Source of the DNA: Escherichia sp. E4742
GTDB taxonomy: Bacteria; Pseudomonadota; Gammaproteobacteria; Enterobacterales; Enterobacteriaceae
Length of the DNA: 64,000 bases
Direction: 5' to 3'
NCBI RefSeq assembly: GCF_005843885.1
Contig: NZ_CP040443.1
Coordinates: 3,782,001-3,846,000, forward strand
Below the pieces are notes generated by a model. It saw nothing but the letters and a program-made list of their open reading frames with translations. It was not told the DNA's origin and did no database searches. Every line of letters begins with the position of its first letter. Within the stretch, counting starts at the first letter, position 1. Of this stretch, positions 35,238 through 44,313 are shown in pieces. Position numbers and translations under genes: made by a program.

Positions 35238-36527
35238 TTATTGGCAAAAAAATGTTTCATCCTGTACCGCTCGGTTAACTGCTGCGGTCAGGCGCTGCAA
35301 CTGTTCCGGGCGAATAATATAGGGCGGCATCAGGTAAATCAGTTTGCCAAAAGGTCGGATCCATACCCCCTGTTCGACAAAGAATTTTTGCAGCGCCGCC
35401 ATATTCACCGGGCGAGTGGTTTCGACCACACCAATTGCTCCCAGCACACGCACATCGGCAACCATTTCGGCATCACGGGCGGGGGCAAGTTGCTCGCGCA
35501 GCTGTACTTCAATAGCTGCCACCTGTTGCTGCCAGTCGCCAGATTCGAGAATCGCCAGGCTGGCGTTTGCTGCCGCGCAGGCCAGCGGATTGCCCATAAA
35601 AGTTGGCCCATGCATAAAGCAACCGGCTTCGCCGTTACTGATGGTTTCCGCAACCTCGCGCGTGGTGAGCGTGGCGGAAAGGGTCATTGTGCCGCCGGTT
35701 AAGGCTTTACCGAGGCACAAAATGTCTGGCGCGATTTCTGCATGTTCACAGGCAAACAGTTTGCCGGTACGACCAAATCCGGTGGCGATCTCGTCAGCAA
35801 TCAGCAAGATACCTTCGCGATCGCACATTTTGCGGATTCGTTTTAACCATTCCGGATGGTAGATGCGCATCCCGCCTGCGCCCTGGACAATCGGTTCAAT
35901 GATCACGGCGGCGATTTCATGACGATGTGCCGCCATCAGGCGGGCAAAGCCCACCATATCCCGCTCATCCCATTCGCCATCTATGCGGCTTTGCGGGGCC
36001 GGAGCAAACAAGTTTTCTGGCAGATAGCCTTTCCACAGGCTGTGCATTGAGTTGTCCGGATCGCACACCGACATCGCGCCAAAAGTATCGCCATGATAAC
36101 CATTGCGGAAGGTCAGAAAACGCTGGCGCGCTTCACCTTTGGCCTGCCAGTACTGCAATGCCATTTTCATCGCCACTTCCACCGCTACGGAACCGGAGTC
36201 CGCGAGAAAAACGCACTCCAGCGGTTGCGGCGTCATTGCCACCAGTTTGCGGCACAGCTCAATGGCGGGCGCATGGGTGATACCACCAAACATTACATGC
36301 GACATGGCATCAATTTGCGACTTCATCGCCGCATTAAGCTGCGGGTGATTGTAACCGTGGATCGCCGCCCACCAGGACGACATACCGTCAACCAGGCGTC
36401 TGCCGTCAGACAAAATCAGCTCACAACCTTCGGCACTCGCCACTGGATAAACCGGTAGCGGGGAGGTCATGGATGTGTATGGGTGCCAGATATGGCGTTG
36501 GTCAAAGGCAAGATCGTCCGTTGTCAT
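35238..36527 (-). CDS. bioA: BioA, DAPA aminotransferase
   Basis: 429-residue PLP enzyme that converts KAPA to 7,8-diaminopelargonic acid using S-adenosylmethionine as amino donor. Class III aminotransferase features: the glycine-rich DSGSVAVEVAMKMA, LLIADEIATGFGRTGK and the PLP lysine in LCLGKALTGG. The start at 36527 (MTTDDLAFDQ) is used; a 37-codon extension would cross the bio operator. Transcribed divergently from bioBFCD under shared BirA control. Confidence 0.97.
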   Translation of the reverse strand: MTTDDLAFDQRHIWHPYTSMTSPLPVYPVASAEGCELILSDGRRLVDGMSSWWAAIHGYNHPQLNAAMKSQIDAMSHVMFGGITHAPAIELCRKLVAMTPQPLECVFLADSGSVAVEVAMKMALQYWQAKGEARQRFLTFRNGYHGDTFGAMSVCDPDNSMHSLWKGYLPENLFAPAPQSRIDGEWDERDMVGFARLMAAHRHEIAAVIIEPIVQGAGGMRIYHPEWLKRIRKMCDREGILLIADEIATGFGRTGKLFACEHAEIAPDILCLGKALTGGTMTLSATLTTREVAETISNGEAGCFMHGPTFMGNPLACAAANASLAILESGDWQQQVAAIEVQLREQLAPARDAEMVADVRVLGAIGVVETTRPVNMAALQKFFVEQGVWIRPFGKLIYLMPPYIIRPEQLQRLTAAVNRAVQDETFFCQ

Positions 36528-36534
36528 AATCGAC

Positions 36535-36568
36535 TTGTAAACCAAATTGAAAAGATTTAGGTTTACAA
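36535..36568. promoter_or_regulatory. BirA (bio) operator
   Basis: TTGTAAACC (36535-36543) and GGTTTACAA (36560-36568) form a perfect 9-bp inverted repeat around 16 bases, between divergent bioA and bioB. BirA bound to biotinoyl-AMP represses both directions here. Confidence 0.95.
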
Positions 36569-36613
36569 GTCTACACCGAATTAACAACAAAAAACACGTT
36601 TTGGAGAAGCCCC

Positions 36614-37654
36614 ATGGCTCACCGCCCACGCTGGACATTGTCGCAAGTCACAGAATTATTTGAAAAACCGTTGCTGGATCTGCTGTTTGAAGCGCAGCAG
36701 GTGCATCGTCAGCATTTCTATCCTCGTCAGGTACAGGTCAGCACTTTGCTGTCAATTAAAACCGGAGCTTGTCCGGAAGATTGCAAATACTGCCCGCAAA
36801 GCTCGCGCTACAAAACCGGGCTGGAAGCCGAGCGGTTGATGGAAGTTGAACAGGTGTTGGAGTCGGCGCGCAAAGCGAAAGCGGCGGGATCGACACGCTT
36901 CTGCATGGGCGCGGCGTGGAAGAATCCCCACGAACGCGATATGCCGTACCTGGAACAAATGGTGCAGGGGGTAAAAGCGATGGGGCTGGAGGCGTGTATG
37001 ACGCTGGGCACGTTGAGTGAATCTCAGGCGCAGCGCCTTGCGAATGCCGGGCTGGATTACTACAACCACAACCTCGACACCTCGCCGGAGTTTTACGGCA
37101 ATATCATCACCACGCGTACCTATCAGGAACGTCTCGATACGCTGGAAAAAGTGCGCGATGCCGGGATCAAAGTCTGTTCAGGTGGCATTGTTGGCTTAGG
37201 CGAAACGGTGAACGATCGCGCCGGATTATTGCTGCAACTGGCAAACCTGCCGACGCCGCCGGAAAGCGTGCCAATCAACATGTTGGTGAAGGTGAAAGGC
37301 ACACCACTGGCGGATAACGATGATGTCGATGCCTTTGATTTTATTCGCACCATTGCCGTAGCGCGGATCATGATGCCGACCTCTTACGTGCGCCTTTCTG
37401 CCGGACGCGAGCAGATGAACGAACAGACTCAGGCGATGTGCTTTATGGCTGGTGCAAACTCGATTTTCTACGGTTGCAAACTGCTAACCACGCCGAATCC
37501 AGAAGAAGATAAAGACCTGCAACTGTTCCGCAAACTGGGGCTAAATCCGCAGCAAACAGCCGTGCTGGCAGGCGATAACGAGCAACAGCAGCGTCTGGAG
37601 CAGGCGCTGATGACCCCGGACACCGACGAATATTACAACGCGGCAGCACTATGA
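36614..37654 (+). CDS. bioB: BioB, biotin synthase
   Basis: 346-residue radical-SAM enzyme that inserts sulfur into dethiobiotin in the last step of biotin synthesis. The radical-SAM cluster cysteines are C53, C57 and C60 in CPEDCKYC. The sacrificial [2Fe-2S] cluster region includes ACMTLGTL and KVCSGGIVGLGE, and the YNHNLDTSPE segment is intact. TTGGAG precedes the ATG at 36614. Its stop overlaps the bioF start (ATGA). Confidence 0.98.
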   Translation: MAHRPRWTLSQVTELFEKPLLDLLFEAQQVHRQHFYPRQVQVSTLLSIKTGACPEDCKYCPQSSRYKTGLEAERLMEVEQVLESARKAKAAGSTRFCMGAAWKNPHERDMPYLEQMVQGVKAMGLEACMTLGTLSESQAQRLANAGLDYYNHNLDTSPEFYGNIITTRTYQERLDTLEKVRDAGIKVCSGGIVGLGETVNDRAGLLLQLANLPTPPESVPINMLVKVKGTPLADNDDVDAFDFIRTIAVARIMMPTSYVRLSAGREQMNEQTQAMCFMAGANSIFYGCKLLTTPNPEEDKDLQLFRKLGLNPQQTAVLAGDNEQQQRLEQALMTPDTDEYYNAAAL

Positions 37655-38808
37655 GCTGGCAGGAGAAAATCAACGCGGCGCTCGATGCGCGGCGTGCTGC
37701 CGATGCCCTGCGTCGCCGTTATCCGGTGGCGCAAGGAGCCGGACGCTGGCTGGTGGCGGACGAGCACCAGTATCTGAACTTTTCCAGCAATGATTACCTC
37801 GGTTTAAGCCATCATCCGCAAATTATCCGCGCCTGGCAGCAGGGCGCAGAAAAGTTTGGTGTAGGTAGCGGCGGTTCCGGGCATGTCAGCGGTTATAGCG
37901 TGGCGCATCAGGCGCTGGAAGAAGAACTGGCCGAGTGGCTTGGCTATTCGCGGGCGCTGCTGTTTATCTCTGGTTTTGCCGCGAACCAGGCAGTCATTGC
38001 CGCAATGATGGCAAAAGAGGACCGTATTGTTGCCGATCGGCTTAGCCATGCCTCCTTGCTGGAAGCTGCCAGTTTAAGTCCGGCGCAGCTTCGCCGTTTT
38101 GCTCATAACGATGTCGCTCATCTGGCGCGACTGCTTGCTTCCCCCTGTCCGGGGCAGCAACTGGTGGTGACAGAAGGCGTGTTCAGCATGGACGGCGATA
38201 GCGCGTCGCTTACGGAAATCCAGCAAGTCACGCAACAGCACAACGGCTGGTTGATGGTTGATGATGCCCACGGCACGGGCGTTATCGGTGAACAGGGGCG
38301 AGGCAGTTGTTGGCAGCAAAAGGTGAAGCCGGAACTGCTGGTAGTCACTTTTGGCAAAGGATTTGGCGTCAGCGGCGCGGCGGTGCTTTGTTCTGATAGC
38401 GTGGCGAATTATCTGCTGCAATTCGCCCGCCATCTTATCTACAGCACCAGTATGCCGCCCGCTCAGGCGCAGGCATTACATGCGTCGCTGGCGGTCATTC
38501 GCAGTGATGAGGGTGATGCACGGCGCGAAAAACTGGCGGCACTCATTACGCGTTTTCGTGCCGGAGTGCAGGGTTTGCCGTTTACTCTTGCGGATTCATG
38601 CAGCGCCATCCAGCCATTAATCGTCGGTGATAACAGCCGTGCGTTACAACTGGCAGAAAAACTGCGCCAGCAAGGCTGCTGGGTCACGGCGATTCGCCCG
38701 CCAACCGTACCCGTCGGCACTGCGCGACTGCGCCTGACGTTGACTGCGGCACATGAAACACAGGATATCGACCGCCTGCTGGAGGTGCTGCATGGCAACG
38801 GTCAATAA
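37651..38808 (+). CDS. bioF: BioF, KAPA synthase
   Basis: 385-residue PLP enzyme that condenses pimeloyl-ACP (or pimeloyl-CoA) with alanine to form 8-amino-7-oxononanoate. The PLP lysine lies in VTFGKGFGVSGAAV, with MVDDAHGTGVIG and GSGGSGHVSGYS also present. It ends GNGQ, one residue longer than the K-12 protein I remember. Start overlaps the bioB stop by four bases; the 3' end overlaps the bioC start by 17. Confidence 0.97.
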   Translation: MSWQEKINAALDARRAADALRRRYPVAQGAGRWLVADEHQYLNFSSNDYLGLSHHPQIIRAWQQGAEKFGVGSGGSGHVSGYSVAHQALEEELAEWLGYSRALLFISGFAANQAVIAAMMAKEDRIVADRLSHASLLEAASLSPAQLRRFAHNDVAHLARLLASPCPGQQLVVTEGVFSMDGDSASLTEIQQVTQQHNGWLMVDDAHGTGVIGEQGRGSCWQQKVKPELLVVTFGKGFGVSGAAVLCSDSVANYLLQFARHLIYSTSMPPAQAQALHASLAVIRSDEGDARREKLAALITRFRAGVQGLPFTLADSCSAIQPLIVGDNSRALQLAEKLRQQGCWVTAIRPPTVPVGTARLRLTLTAAHETQDIDRLLEVLHGNGQ

Positions 38809-39547
38809 ACAAGCCATTGCGGCGGCATTTGGTCGGGCAGCCGCACACTATGAACAACACGCAGAGCTACAGCGCCAGAGTGCCGATACCTTACTGGCTA
38901 TGCTCCCGCAGCGGAAATACCCCCGTGTGCTGGACGCTGGCTGTGGACCTGGCTGGATGAGCCGCCACTGGCGCGAACGTAATGCACAGGTGACGGCCTT
39001 AGACCTCTCGCCACTTATGCTTGCACAGGCACGCCAACAAGATGCCGCAGATCATTATCTGGCAGGAGATATCGAATCCCTGCCGTTAGCGACTGCGACG
39101 TTCGATCTTGCATGGAGCAATCTCGCGGTGCAGTGGTGCGGTACTTTATCCACGGCACTCCGCGAGCTGTATCGGGTGGTGCGCCCCGGAGGCATGGTCG
39201 CGTTTACCACGCTGGCGCAGGGATCGTTACCCGAACTGCATCAGGTGTGGCAGGCGGTAGACGAACGGCCTCATGCCAATCGTTTTTTACCGCCAGATGA
39301 AATCGAACAGTCGCTGAAAGGCTTGCATTATCAACAGCATATTCAGCCCGTCACACTGTGGTTTGATGATGCGCTCAGTGCCATGCGTTCGCTGAAAGGC
39401 ATCGGTGCCACGCATCTTCATGAAGGGCGCGACCAGCGAATATTAACGCGTTCGCAGTTGCAGCGATTGCAACTAGCCTGGCCGCAACAACAGGGGCGAT
39501 ATCCTCTGACGTATCATCTTTTTTGGGGAGTGATTGCTCGTGAGTAA
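38792..39547 (+). CDS. bioC: BioC, malonyl-ACP O-methyltransferase
   Basis: 251-residue SAM-dependent methyltransferase that methylates malonyl-ACP so fatty-acid synthesis can build the pimeloyl chain. SAM-binding motif VLDAGCGPGWMSRH and AWSNLAVQWC are visible. The ATG at 38792 (MATVNKQ) is used; an upstream in-frame ATG lies deep in bioF. Several substitutions relative to K-12 occur (for example PGGMVAFTTL). Overlaps bioF at the front and bioD at the back. Confidence 0.97.
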   Translation: MATVNKQAIAAAFGRAAAHYEQHAELQRQSADTLLAMLPQRKYPRVLDAGCGPGWMSRHWRERNAQVTALDLSPLMLAQARQQDAADHYLAGDIESLPLATATFDLAWSNLAVQWCGTLSTALRELYRVVRPGGMVAFTTLAQGSLPELHQVWQAVDERPHANRFLPPDEIEQSLKGLHYQQHIQPVTLWFDDALSAMRSLKGIGATHLHEGRDQRILTRSQLQRLQLAWPQQQGRYPLTYHLFWGVIARE

Positions 39548-40220
39548 ACGTTATTTTGTTACCGGAACGGATACCGAAGTAGGGAAAACCGTCGCCAGCT
39601 GCGCACTTTTACAAGCCGCAAAGGCTGCAGGCTACCGGACGGCAGGTTACAAACCTGTTGCCTCCGGCAGCGAAATGACAGTAGAAGGCTTACGTAATAG
39701 CGACGCACTGGCGTTGCAACGCAACAGTAGCCTGCAACTGGATTACGCCACGGTAAACCCTTACACCTTCGCAGAACCGACCTCGCCGCACATCATCAGC
39801 GCGCAAGAGGGCAGACCCATCGACCCCGTGGTTATGAGCACCGGGTTACACGCGCTGGCACAGCAGGCAAACTGGGTACTGGTAGAAGGTGCAGGAGGCT
39901 GGTTTACGCCGCTTTCTGAGTCTTTCACTTTCGCGGATTGGGTAACGCAAGAACAACTGCCAGTGATACTGGTTGTGGGCGTGAAACTCGGTTGTATTAA
40001 TCACGCGATGCTGACCGCACAGGCTGTACAGCAAGCCGGACTTACCCTTGCAGGGTGGGTAGCGAACGATGTCACTCCACCGGGCAAACGTCACGCTGAA
40101 TATATGGCCACGCTCAAGCGGATGATTTCCGCACCGTTGCTTGGGGAGATCCCATGGCTTGATGAACCTCCTGAAAACGCGCTAACCGGAAAGTACCTCA
40201 ATCTCACCGCATTGTTGTAG
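39540..40220 (+). CDS. bioD: BioD, dethiobiotin synthetase
   Basis: 226-residue ATP-dependent carboxylase that closes the ureido ring of dethiobiotin from DAPA and CO2. P-loop GTDTEVGKTVAS near the N-terminus, then YKPVASGSE and VEGAGGWFTPLS. The start is GTG at 39540, inside the end of bioC (TCGTGAGTAA), giving (M)SKRYFVTG; an upstream TTG-type start two codons earlier is less likely. The C-terminal part differs from K-12 at more positions than the rest of the operon. Last bio gene. Confidence 0.96.
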   Translation: MSKRYFVTGTDTEVGKTVASCALLQAAKAAGYRTAGYKPVASGSEMTVEGLRNSDALALQRNSSLQLDYATVNPYTFAEPTSPHIISAQEGRPIDPVVMSTGLHALAQQANWVLVEGAGGWFTPLSESFTFADWVTQEQLPVILVVGVKLGCINHAMLTAQAVQQAGLTLAGWVANDVTPPGKRHAEYMATLKRMISAPLLGEIPWLDEPPENALTGKYLNLTALL

Positions 40221-40376
40221 CAATATATTTGGTTAAATTGCGAGCGAGATCGCGTCGTCTGCTGCCTGCAATTCAACCAATTAAATTTTAAAAGAATCGA
40301 GAAAAAATATTTACCCCCACAATATGCGGTTAGTGTGGGAATTGCCCAGGCGGCAGGGCATACGGGCTGCAGGCAG

Positions 40377-40399
40377 TTATCCACTATTCCTGTGGATAA
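40377..40399. promoter_or_regulatory. Inverted pair of DnaA boxes upstream of uvrB
   Basis: TTATCCACT (40377-40385) and TGTGGATAA (40391-40399; a perfect TTATCCACA on the minus strand) around 5 bases. DnaA boxes in the uvrB promoter region have been described in E. coli. The rest of 40221-40701 contains leader and promoter sequence but no gene. Confidence 0.8.
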
Positions 40400-40701
40400 C
40401 CATGTGCATTAGAGTTAGAAAACGCGATGCAAGCGAGAGAATACGCGGCTTGCACGCGAATTGACGCGAAAGAAGGCTTGATGGAATATTTGTTATTTTT
40501 CAATTAATTATATAAAAGCAATGGCAGTCATGAAAGTGACATCTCTTGCCATAAATCCGTCATCAGCCATCTTGACAATTGTTAAAAAAGCCGTTGCTTT
40601 GGGGATAACCCCGCAAGCCTGGAGTTTTATCTCGTCACTGAGCAAATTATGCTCATGATTGATACCTTCGTTGACGGTGTAATAGAAATAATGTGGCGTG
40701 A

Positions 40702-40725
40702 AACTGTTTTTTTATCCAGTATAAT
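40702..40725 (+). promoter_or_regulatory. LexA box and -10 of the uvrB promoter
   Basis: AACTGTTTTTTTATCCAGTA (40702-40721) follows CTG-N10-CAG spacing, and overlaps a perfect -10 TATAAT at 40720-40725. This is the SOS-controlled uvrB promoter. Confidence 0.9.
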
Positions 40726-40794
40726 TTGTTGGCATTATTAAACACGACGAGTAAAATTACATACCTGCCCGCCCACTCCTTCAGGTAGCGACTC

Positions 40795-42816
40795 ATGAGT
40801 AAACCGTTCAAACTGAATTCCTCTTTTAAACCTTCTGGCGATCAGCCTGAGGCAATTCGACGCCTCGAAGAAGGGCTTGAAGATGGCCTGGCTCACCAGA
40901 CTCTACTCGGCGTAACGGGCTCCGGGAAAACATTTACCATTGCTAACGTTATTGCCGACCTTCAGCGCCCGACGATGGTGCTGGCGCCCAACAAAACGCT
41001 GGCAGCCCAGTTGTACGGCGAGATGAAAGAGTTTTTCCCGGAAAATGCGGTGGAATACTTCGTCTCTTACTACGACTACTATCAACCGGAAGCCTATGTG
41101 CCGAGCTCGGACACCTTCATTGAAAAAGATGCCTCGGTAAACGAACATATTGAACAGATGCGGCTTTCAGCGACTAAAGCTTTGCTGGAGCGGCGCGATG
41201 TAGTGGTGGTCGCCTCTGTTTCAGCCATCTACGGTCTGGGCGATCCGGATTTATATCTTAAGATGATGCTGCATCTGACGGTTGGCATGATTATCGATCA
41301 GCGCGCGATTCTGCGTCGCCTGGCGGAACTGCAATACACCCGCAACGACCAGGCGTTCCAGCGCGGGACTTTCCGTGTTCGCGGGGAAGTGATTGATATT
41401 TTTCCGGCGGAGTCCGACGACGTTGCGCTACGTGTTGAATTGTTCGACGAAGAGGTAGAGCGGTTGTCGCTTTTCGATCCGTTAACAGGGCAGATTATCT
41501 CAACCGTCCCCCGCTTTACCATCTATCCGAAAACACACTACGTCACCCCGCGTGAGCGTATTGTGCAGGCAATGGAAGAGATCAAAGAAGAGCTGGCCGA
41601 TCGGCGCAGAGTGCTGCTGGCAAATAACAAGCTGCTGGAAGAACAACGCCTGACTCAGCGTACCCAGTTTGATCTGGAGATGATGAACGAGCTGGGTTAT
41701 TGCTCAGGCATTGAAAACTATTCGCGCTTTCTTTCCGGTCGTGGACCCGGTGAGCCACCGCCGACGCTGTTTGATTATCTCCCCGCCGATGGTCTGTTGG
41801 TGGTCGATGAATCCCACGTGACTATTCCGCAAATTGGCGGCATGTATCGAGGCGACCGGGCGCGTAAAGAGACGCTGGTGGAGTATGGTTTCCGCTTGCC
41901 CTCGGCGCTGGATAACCGTCCGCTGAAATTTGAAGAGTTCGAAGCATTAGCGCCGCAAACCATCTATGTTTCTGCAACACCCGGTAATTACGAGCTGGAG
42001 AAATCCGGTGGCGATGTGGTGGATCAGGTCGTGCGTCCAACAGGGCTGCTGGACCCGATTATCGAAGTGCGCCCGGTAGCGACTCAGGTTGATGATCTTC
42101 TTTCAGAAATTCGCCTGCGGGCGGCAATTAACGAACGCGTACTGGTCACGACGTTGACTAAGCGGATGGCGGAAGATCTCACCGAATATCTGGAAGAACA
42201 CGGTGAACGCGTGCGTTATCTTCACTCGGATATCGACACCGTCGAGCGTATGGAAATTATCCGCGACTTGCGCTTGGGCGAGTTTGATGTGCTGGTCGGG
42301 ATCAACTTACTGCGCGAAGGTCTGGATATGCCAGAAGTTTCACTGGTGGCGATCCTCGACGCTGACAAAGAAGGCTTCCTGCGTTCCGAACGTTCATTGA
42401 TTCAGACCATTGGTCGCGCGGCGCGTAACGTCAACGGTAAAGCGATTCTCTACGGCGATAAGATCACCCCATCAATGGCGAAAGCGATTGGCGAAACCGA
42501 ACGTCGCCGCGAGAAACAGCAGAAGTACAACGAGGAACACGGCATTACGCCGCAAGGCTTGAACAAGAAAGTGGTCGATATCCTGGCGCTGGGGCAGAAC
42601 ATTGCCAAAACCAAAGCGAAGGGCAGAGGAAAATCGCGCCCGATTGTTGAGCCGGATAATGTACCGATGGATATGTCGCCTAAAGCGTTGCAGCAGAAAA
42701 TCCATGAACTGGAAGGGCTGATGATGCAACACGCGCAAAATCTGGAGTTCGAAGAGGCGGCGCAAATTCGTGACCAGTTGCATCAGCTGCGTGAGTTGTT
42801 TATTGCGGCTTCGTGA
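40795..42816 (+). CDS. uvrB: UvrB, excinuclease ABC subunit B
   Basis: 673-residue damage-verifying helicase-like subunit of nucleotide excision repair. Walker A GVTGSGKTFTIANV, the damage-probing beta-hairpin YYDYYQPEAYVPSSD, the DESH box in VVDESHVTIP, helicase motif VI in QTIGRAARN, and the C-terminal UVR domain (LEGLMMQHAQNLEFEEAAQIRDQL) that contacts UvrC. Length and start are those of E. coli. Stands alone behind the LexA-controlled promoter; a BIME follows. Confidence 0.98.
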   Translation: MSKPFKLNSSFKPSGDQPEAIRRLEEGLEDGLAHQTLLGVTGSGKTFTIANVIADLQRPTMVLAPNKTLAAQLYGEMKEFFPENAVEYFVSYYDYYQPEAYVPSSDTFIEKDASVNEHIEQMRLSATKALLERRDVVVVASVSAIYGLGDPDLYLKMMLHLTVGMIIDQRAILRRLAELQYTRNDQAFQRGTFRVRGEVIDIFPAESDDVALRVELFDEEVERLSLFDPLTGQIISTVPRFTIYPKTHYVTPRERIVQAMEEIKEELADRRRVLLANNKLLEEQRLTQRTQFDLEMMNELGYCSGIENYSRFLSGRGPGEPPPTLFDYLPADGLLVVDESHVTIPQIGGMYRGDRARKETLVEYGFRLPSALDNRPLKFEEFEALAPQTIYVSATPGNYELEKSGGDVVDQVVRPTGLLDPIIEVRPVATQVDDLLSEIRLRAAINERVLVTTLTKRMAEDLTEYLEEHGERVRYLHSDIDTVERMEIIRDLRLGEFDVLVGINLLREGLDMPEVSLVAILDADKEGFLRSERSLIQTIGRAARNVNGKAILYGDKITPSMAKAIGETERRREKQQKYNEEHGITPQGLNKKVVDILALGQNIAKTKAKGRGKSRPIVEPDNVPMDMSPKALQQKIHELEGLMMQHAQNLEFEEAAQIRDQLHQLRELFIAAS

Positions 42817-42852
42817 CAGGATAACGAAGAAGAGAGATGGCAAAAGCAAAAT

Positions 42853-42956
42853 TGCCTGATGCGTTACGCTTATCCGGCCTACATTTTCTCTGCAATATAT
42901 TGAATTTGCGCGGTTTGTAGGCCGGATAAGGCGTTCACGCCGCATCCGGCATGAAC
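42853..42956. repeat. REP pair (BIME-1-like) after uvrB
   Basis: TGCCTGATGCGTTACGCTTA...CCGGCCTAC and GTAGGCCGGATAAGGCG...CGCATCCGGC, with the shared spacer TGCAATATATTGAATTTGC. Lies between convergent uvrB and ybhK. Confidence 0.85.
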
Positions 42957-43007
42957 AACGTGTACTTTGTTTTCAATAGGAAGCCGGAATTTTCTTTCGG
43001 CTTCACG

Positions 43008-43916
43008 TTAACCTAAAGCCTGTAATGCTTTTTCCAGCGCGTTATGTAACAACTGGCGGTCATGACGATAGGGAATATCGCTGGCCTCCAGTACGTCCTG
43101 AATGACTAATCTGTCGTTAACTGTAGAAACATCGACCTTCGGCCCGACAATCACCGCATCAATCACCTTTTTACCGACATACTGCTCCATAATCGCCAGC
43201 TTGTTTTCAAGCTTCAGATTCGCTGCAGGCAGGCTTAATTCTCTTCCCAAATTGCCAATATAAACCATCGGGGCTGGAGTGCGGCGTAGTGCCTGAGCCA
43301 TTTCCTCAAGCAGCAGAATTGGCATCAGGCTGGTATAAAAACTGCCTGGCCCGATAATTATCAAGTCAGCCTCATTGATTGCCAGCACCGCTTCACGGGT
43401 GGCAGGTACGTTGGGGGTTAAAAGTAGTTCCTGAATCGGCGTAGTTAGCTGGTCGATGTTGACCTCGCCGTAAACTTCATGTCCCTGATCGTCAATGGCC
43501 ATCAGATCAACGGGATGCTCTGACATCGGAATTAATTGCGCGTCCACTTTCAACAGATTACGAATTAAATTGATGGCTTCCAGAGGCCGCACGCTAAGGT
43601 GATCCAGCGCCTTTAACATCAAGTTTCCGAGATTATGACCGGAAAGCTCGCCATTGCCGCCAAAACGGTATTCAAACATCGCGGAGGCGACGCTCGGTTC
43701 CGTTATCAGTTGGTTGAGGCAGTTGCGCATATCGCCCCAGGCAATACCGCCTTCCGAGCGACGAATACGTCCCGTCGAGCCACCGTTATCCGTGGTGGTG
43801 ACGATACCCGTTAAGCGAGAGCCTAAAGACGAAAGTGATGAGAGAACGCGTCCCAGTCCATGCCCCCCGCCGAGAGCAACGACACGATCAAGGTCAGCCA
43901 GCGTACGATTGCGCAT
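43008..43916 (-). CDS. ybhK: YbhK, CofD/YvcK-family protein
   Basis: 302-residue cytoplasmic protein of the UPF0052/CofD-like group. It shows the nucleotide-binding stretch VALGGGHGLGRVL near the start, TTTDNGGSTGRIR and GPGSFYTSLMPILL. The B. subtilis relative YvcK/GlmR links UDP-GlcNAc with central carbon use and morphology; whether YbhK does the same is inference. Start at 43916 (MRNRTLAD) gives the E. coli length; an upstream ATG 20 codons away is rejected. Divergent from moaA. Confidence 0.92.
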   Translation of the reverse strand: MRNRTLADLDRVVALGGGHGLGRVLSSLSSLGSRLTGIVTTTDNGGSTGRIRRSEGGIAWGDMRNCLNQLITEPSVASAMFEYRFGGNGELSGHNLGNLMLKALDHLSVRPLEAINLIRNLLKVDAQLIPMSEHPVDLMAIDDQGHEVYGEVNIDQLTTPIQELLLTPNVPATREAVLAINEADLIIIGPGSFYTSLMPILLLEEMAQALRRTPAPMVYIGNLGRELSLPAANLKLENKLAIMEQYVGKKVIDAVIVGPKVDVSTVNDRLVIQDVLEASDIPYRHDRQLLHNALEKALQALG

Positions 43917-44049
43917 ATACATTCCTGAAGTCAGATTATCCGCGCTACAGTAGCGCAAATTACGGGGAAACAGCAATTAGCCTGCCAATATTGAGGATAC
44001 AACTCATGGTTTTCTACCCCCAAAGGACAATATTCGCTCTGCATCCCTG

Positions 44050-44063
44050 ATGATGTATATCAA
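44050..44063 (+). promoter_or_regulatory. FNR site of the distal moaA promoter
   Basis: ATGAT-GTAT-ATCAA is one base from TTGAT-N4-ATCAA. A -10 hexamer TATTCT at 44085-44090 is correctly placed for activation from about -41.5. The moa operon is known to be induced anaerobically through FNR. Confidence 0.75.
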
Positions 44064-44113
44064 AGTAAAACCGCCATTTTCCCTTATTCTGTAGCGAAAT
44101 AGGCCGATCATGA

Positions 44114-44137
44114 CGCTATATACATGATTACATAGCG
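44114..44137 (+). promoter_or_regulatory. ModE site upstream of moaA
   Basis: Arms CGCTATAT (44114-44121) and TACATAGCG (44129-44137) around 7 bases, the same layout as the modA operator at 21948. A -10-like TAGTAT follows at 44172-44177, consistent with ModE activation of a proximal promoter. Confidence 0.85.
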
Positions 44138-44190
44138 AAAAGGGTGAATGGTAAAAATCTCATTTACGCGCTAGTATCGGCATAACCACT

Positions 44191-44312
44191 AAACACTCTA
44201 GCCTCTGCACCTGGGTCAACTGATATGGTGCTTTGGCCGTGACAATGCTTTGAAAGGTTGCCACCAGGGCGAAGGAAGAAATGACTTCGCCTCCCGTATC
44301 TGGAAAGGTGTA
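44191..44312 (+). ncRNA. Moco (molybdenum cofactor) leader RNA / riboswitch of moaA
   Basis: The 5' leader of moaA from AACACTCTAGCCTCTGCAC to the start codon matches the Moco RNA motif of E. coli, including CTGGGTCAACTGATA, CTTTGGCCGTGACAATGC, the GCCACCAGGGCGAAG stem (pairing with CTTCGCC at 44285-44291) and the GGAAAGGTGTAC end. It is believed to lower moaA translation when cofactor is sufficient. Boundaries are approximate. Confidence 0.88.
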
Positions 44313-44313
44313 C

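Noticed and set aside
36528..36638. 37-residue extension of BioA
   Set aside because: It would translate through the BirA operator and promoter; the conserved protein begins at MTTDDLAFDQ.
40561..40610. TTGACA-like -35 at 40573 as a strong uvrB promoter
   Set aside because: No acceptable -10 lies 16-18 bases downstream; the LexA-overlapped TATAAT at 40720 is the better promoter.
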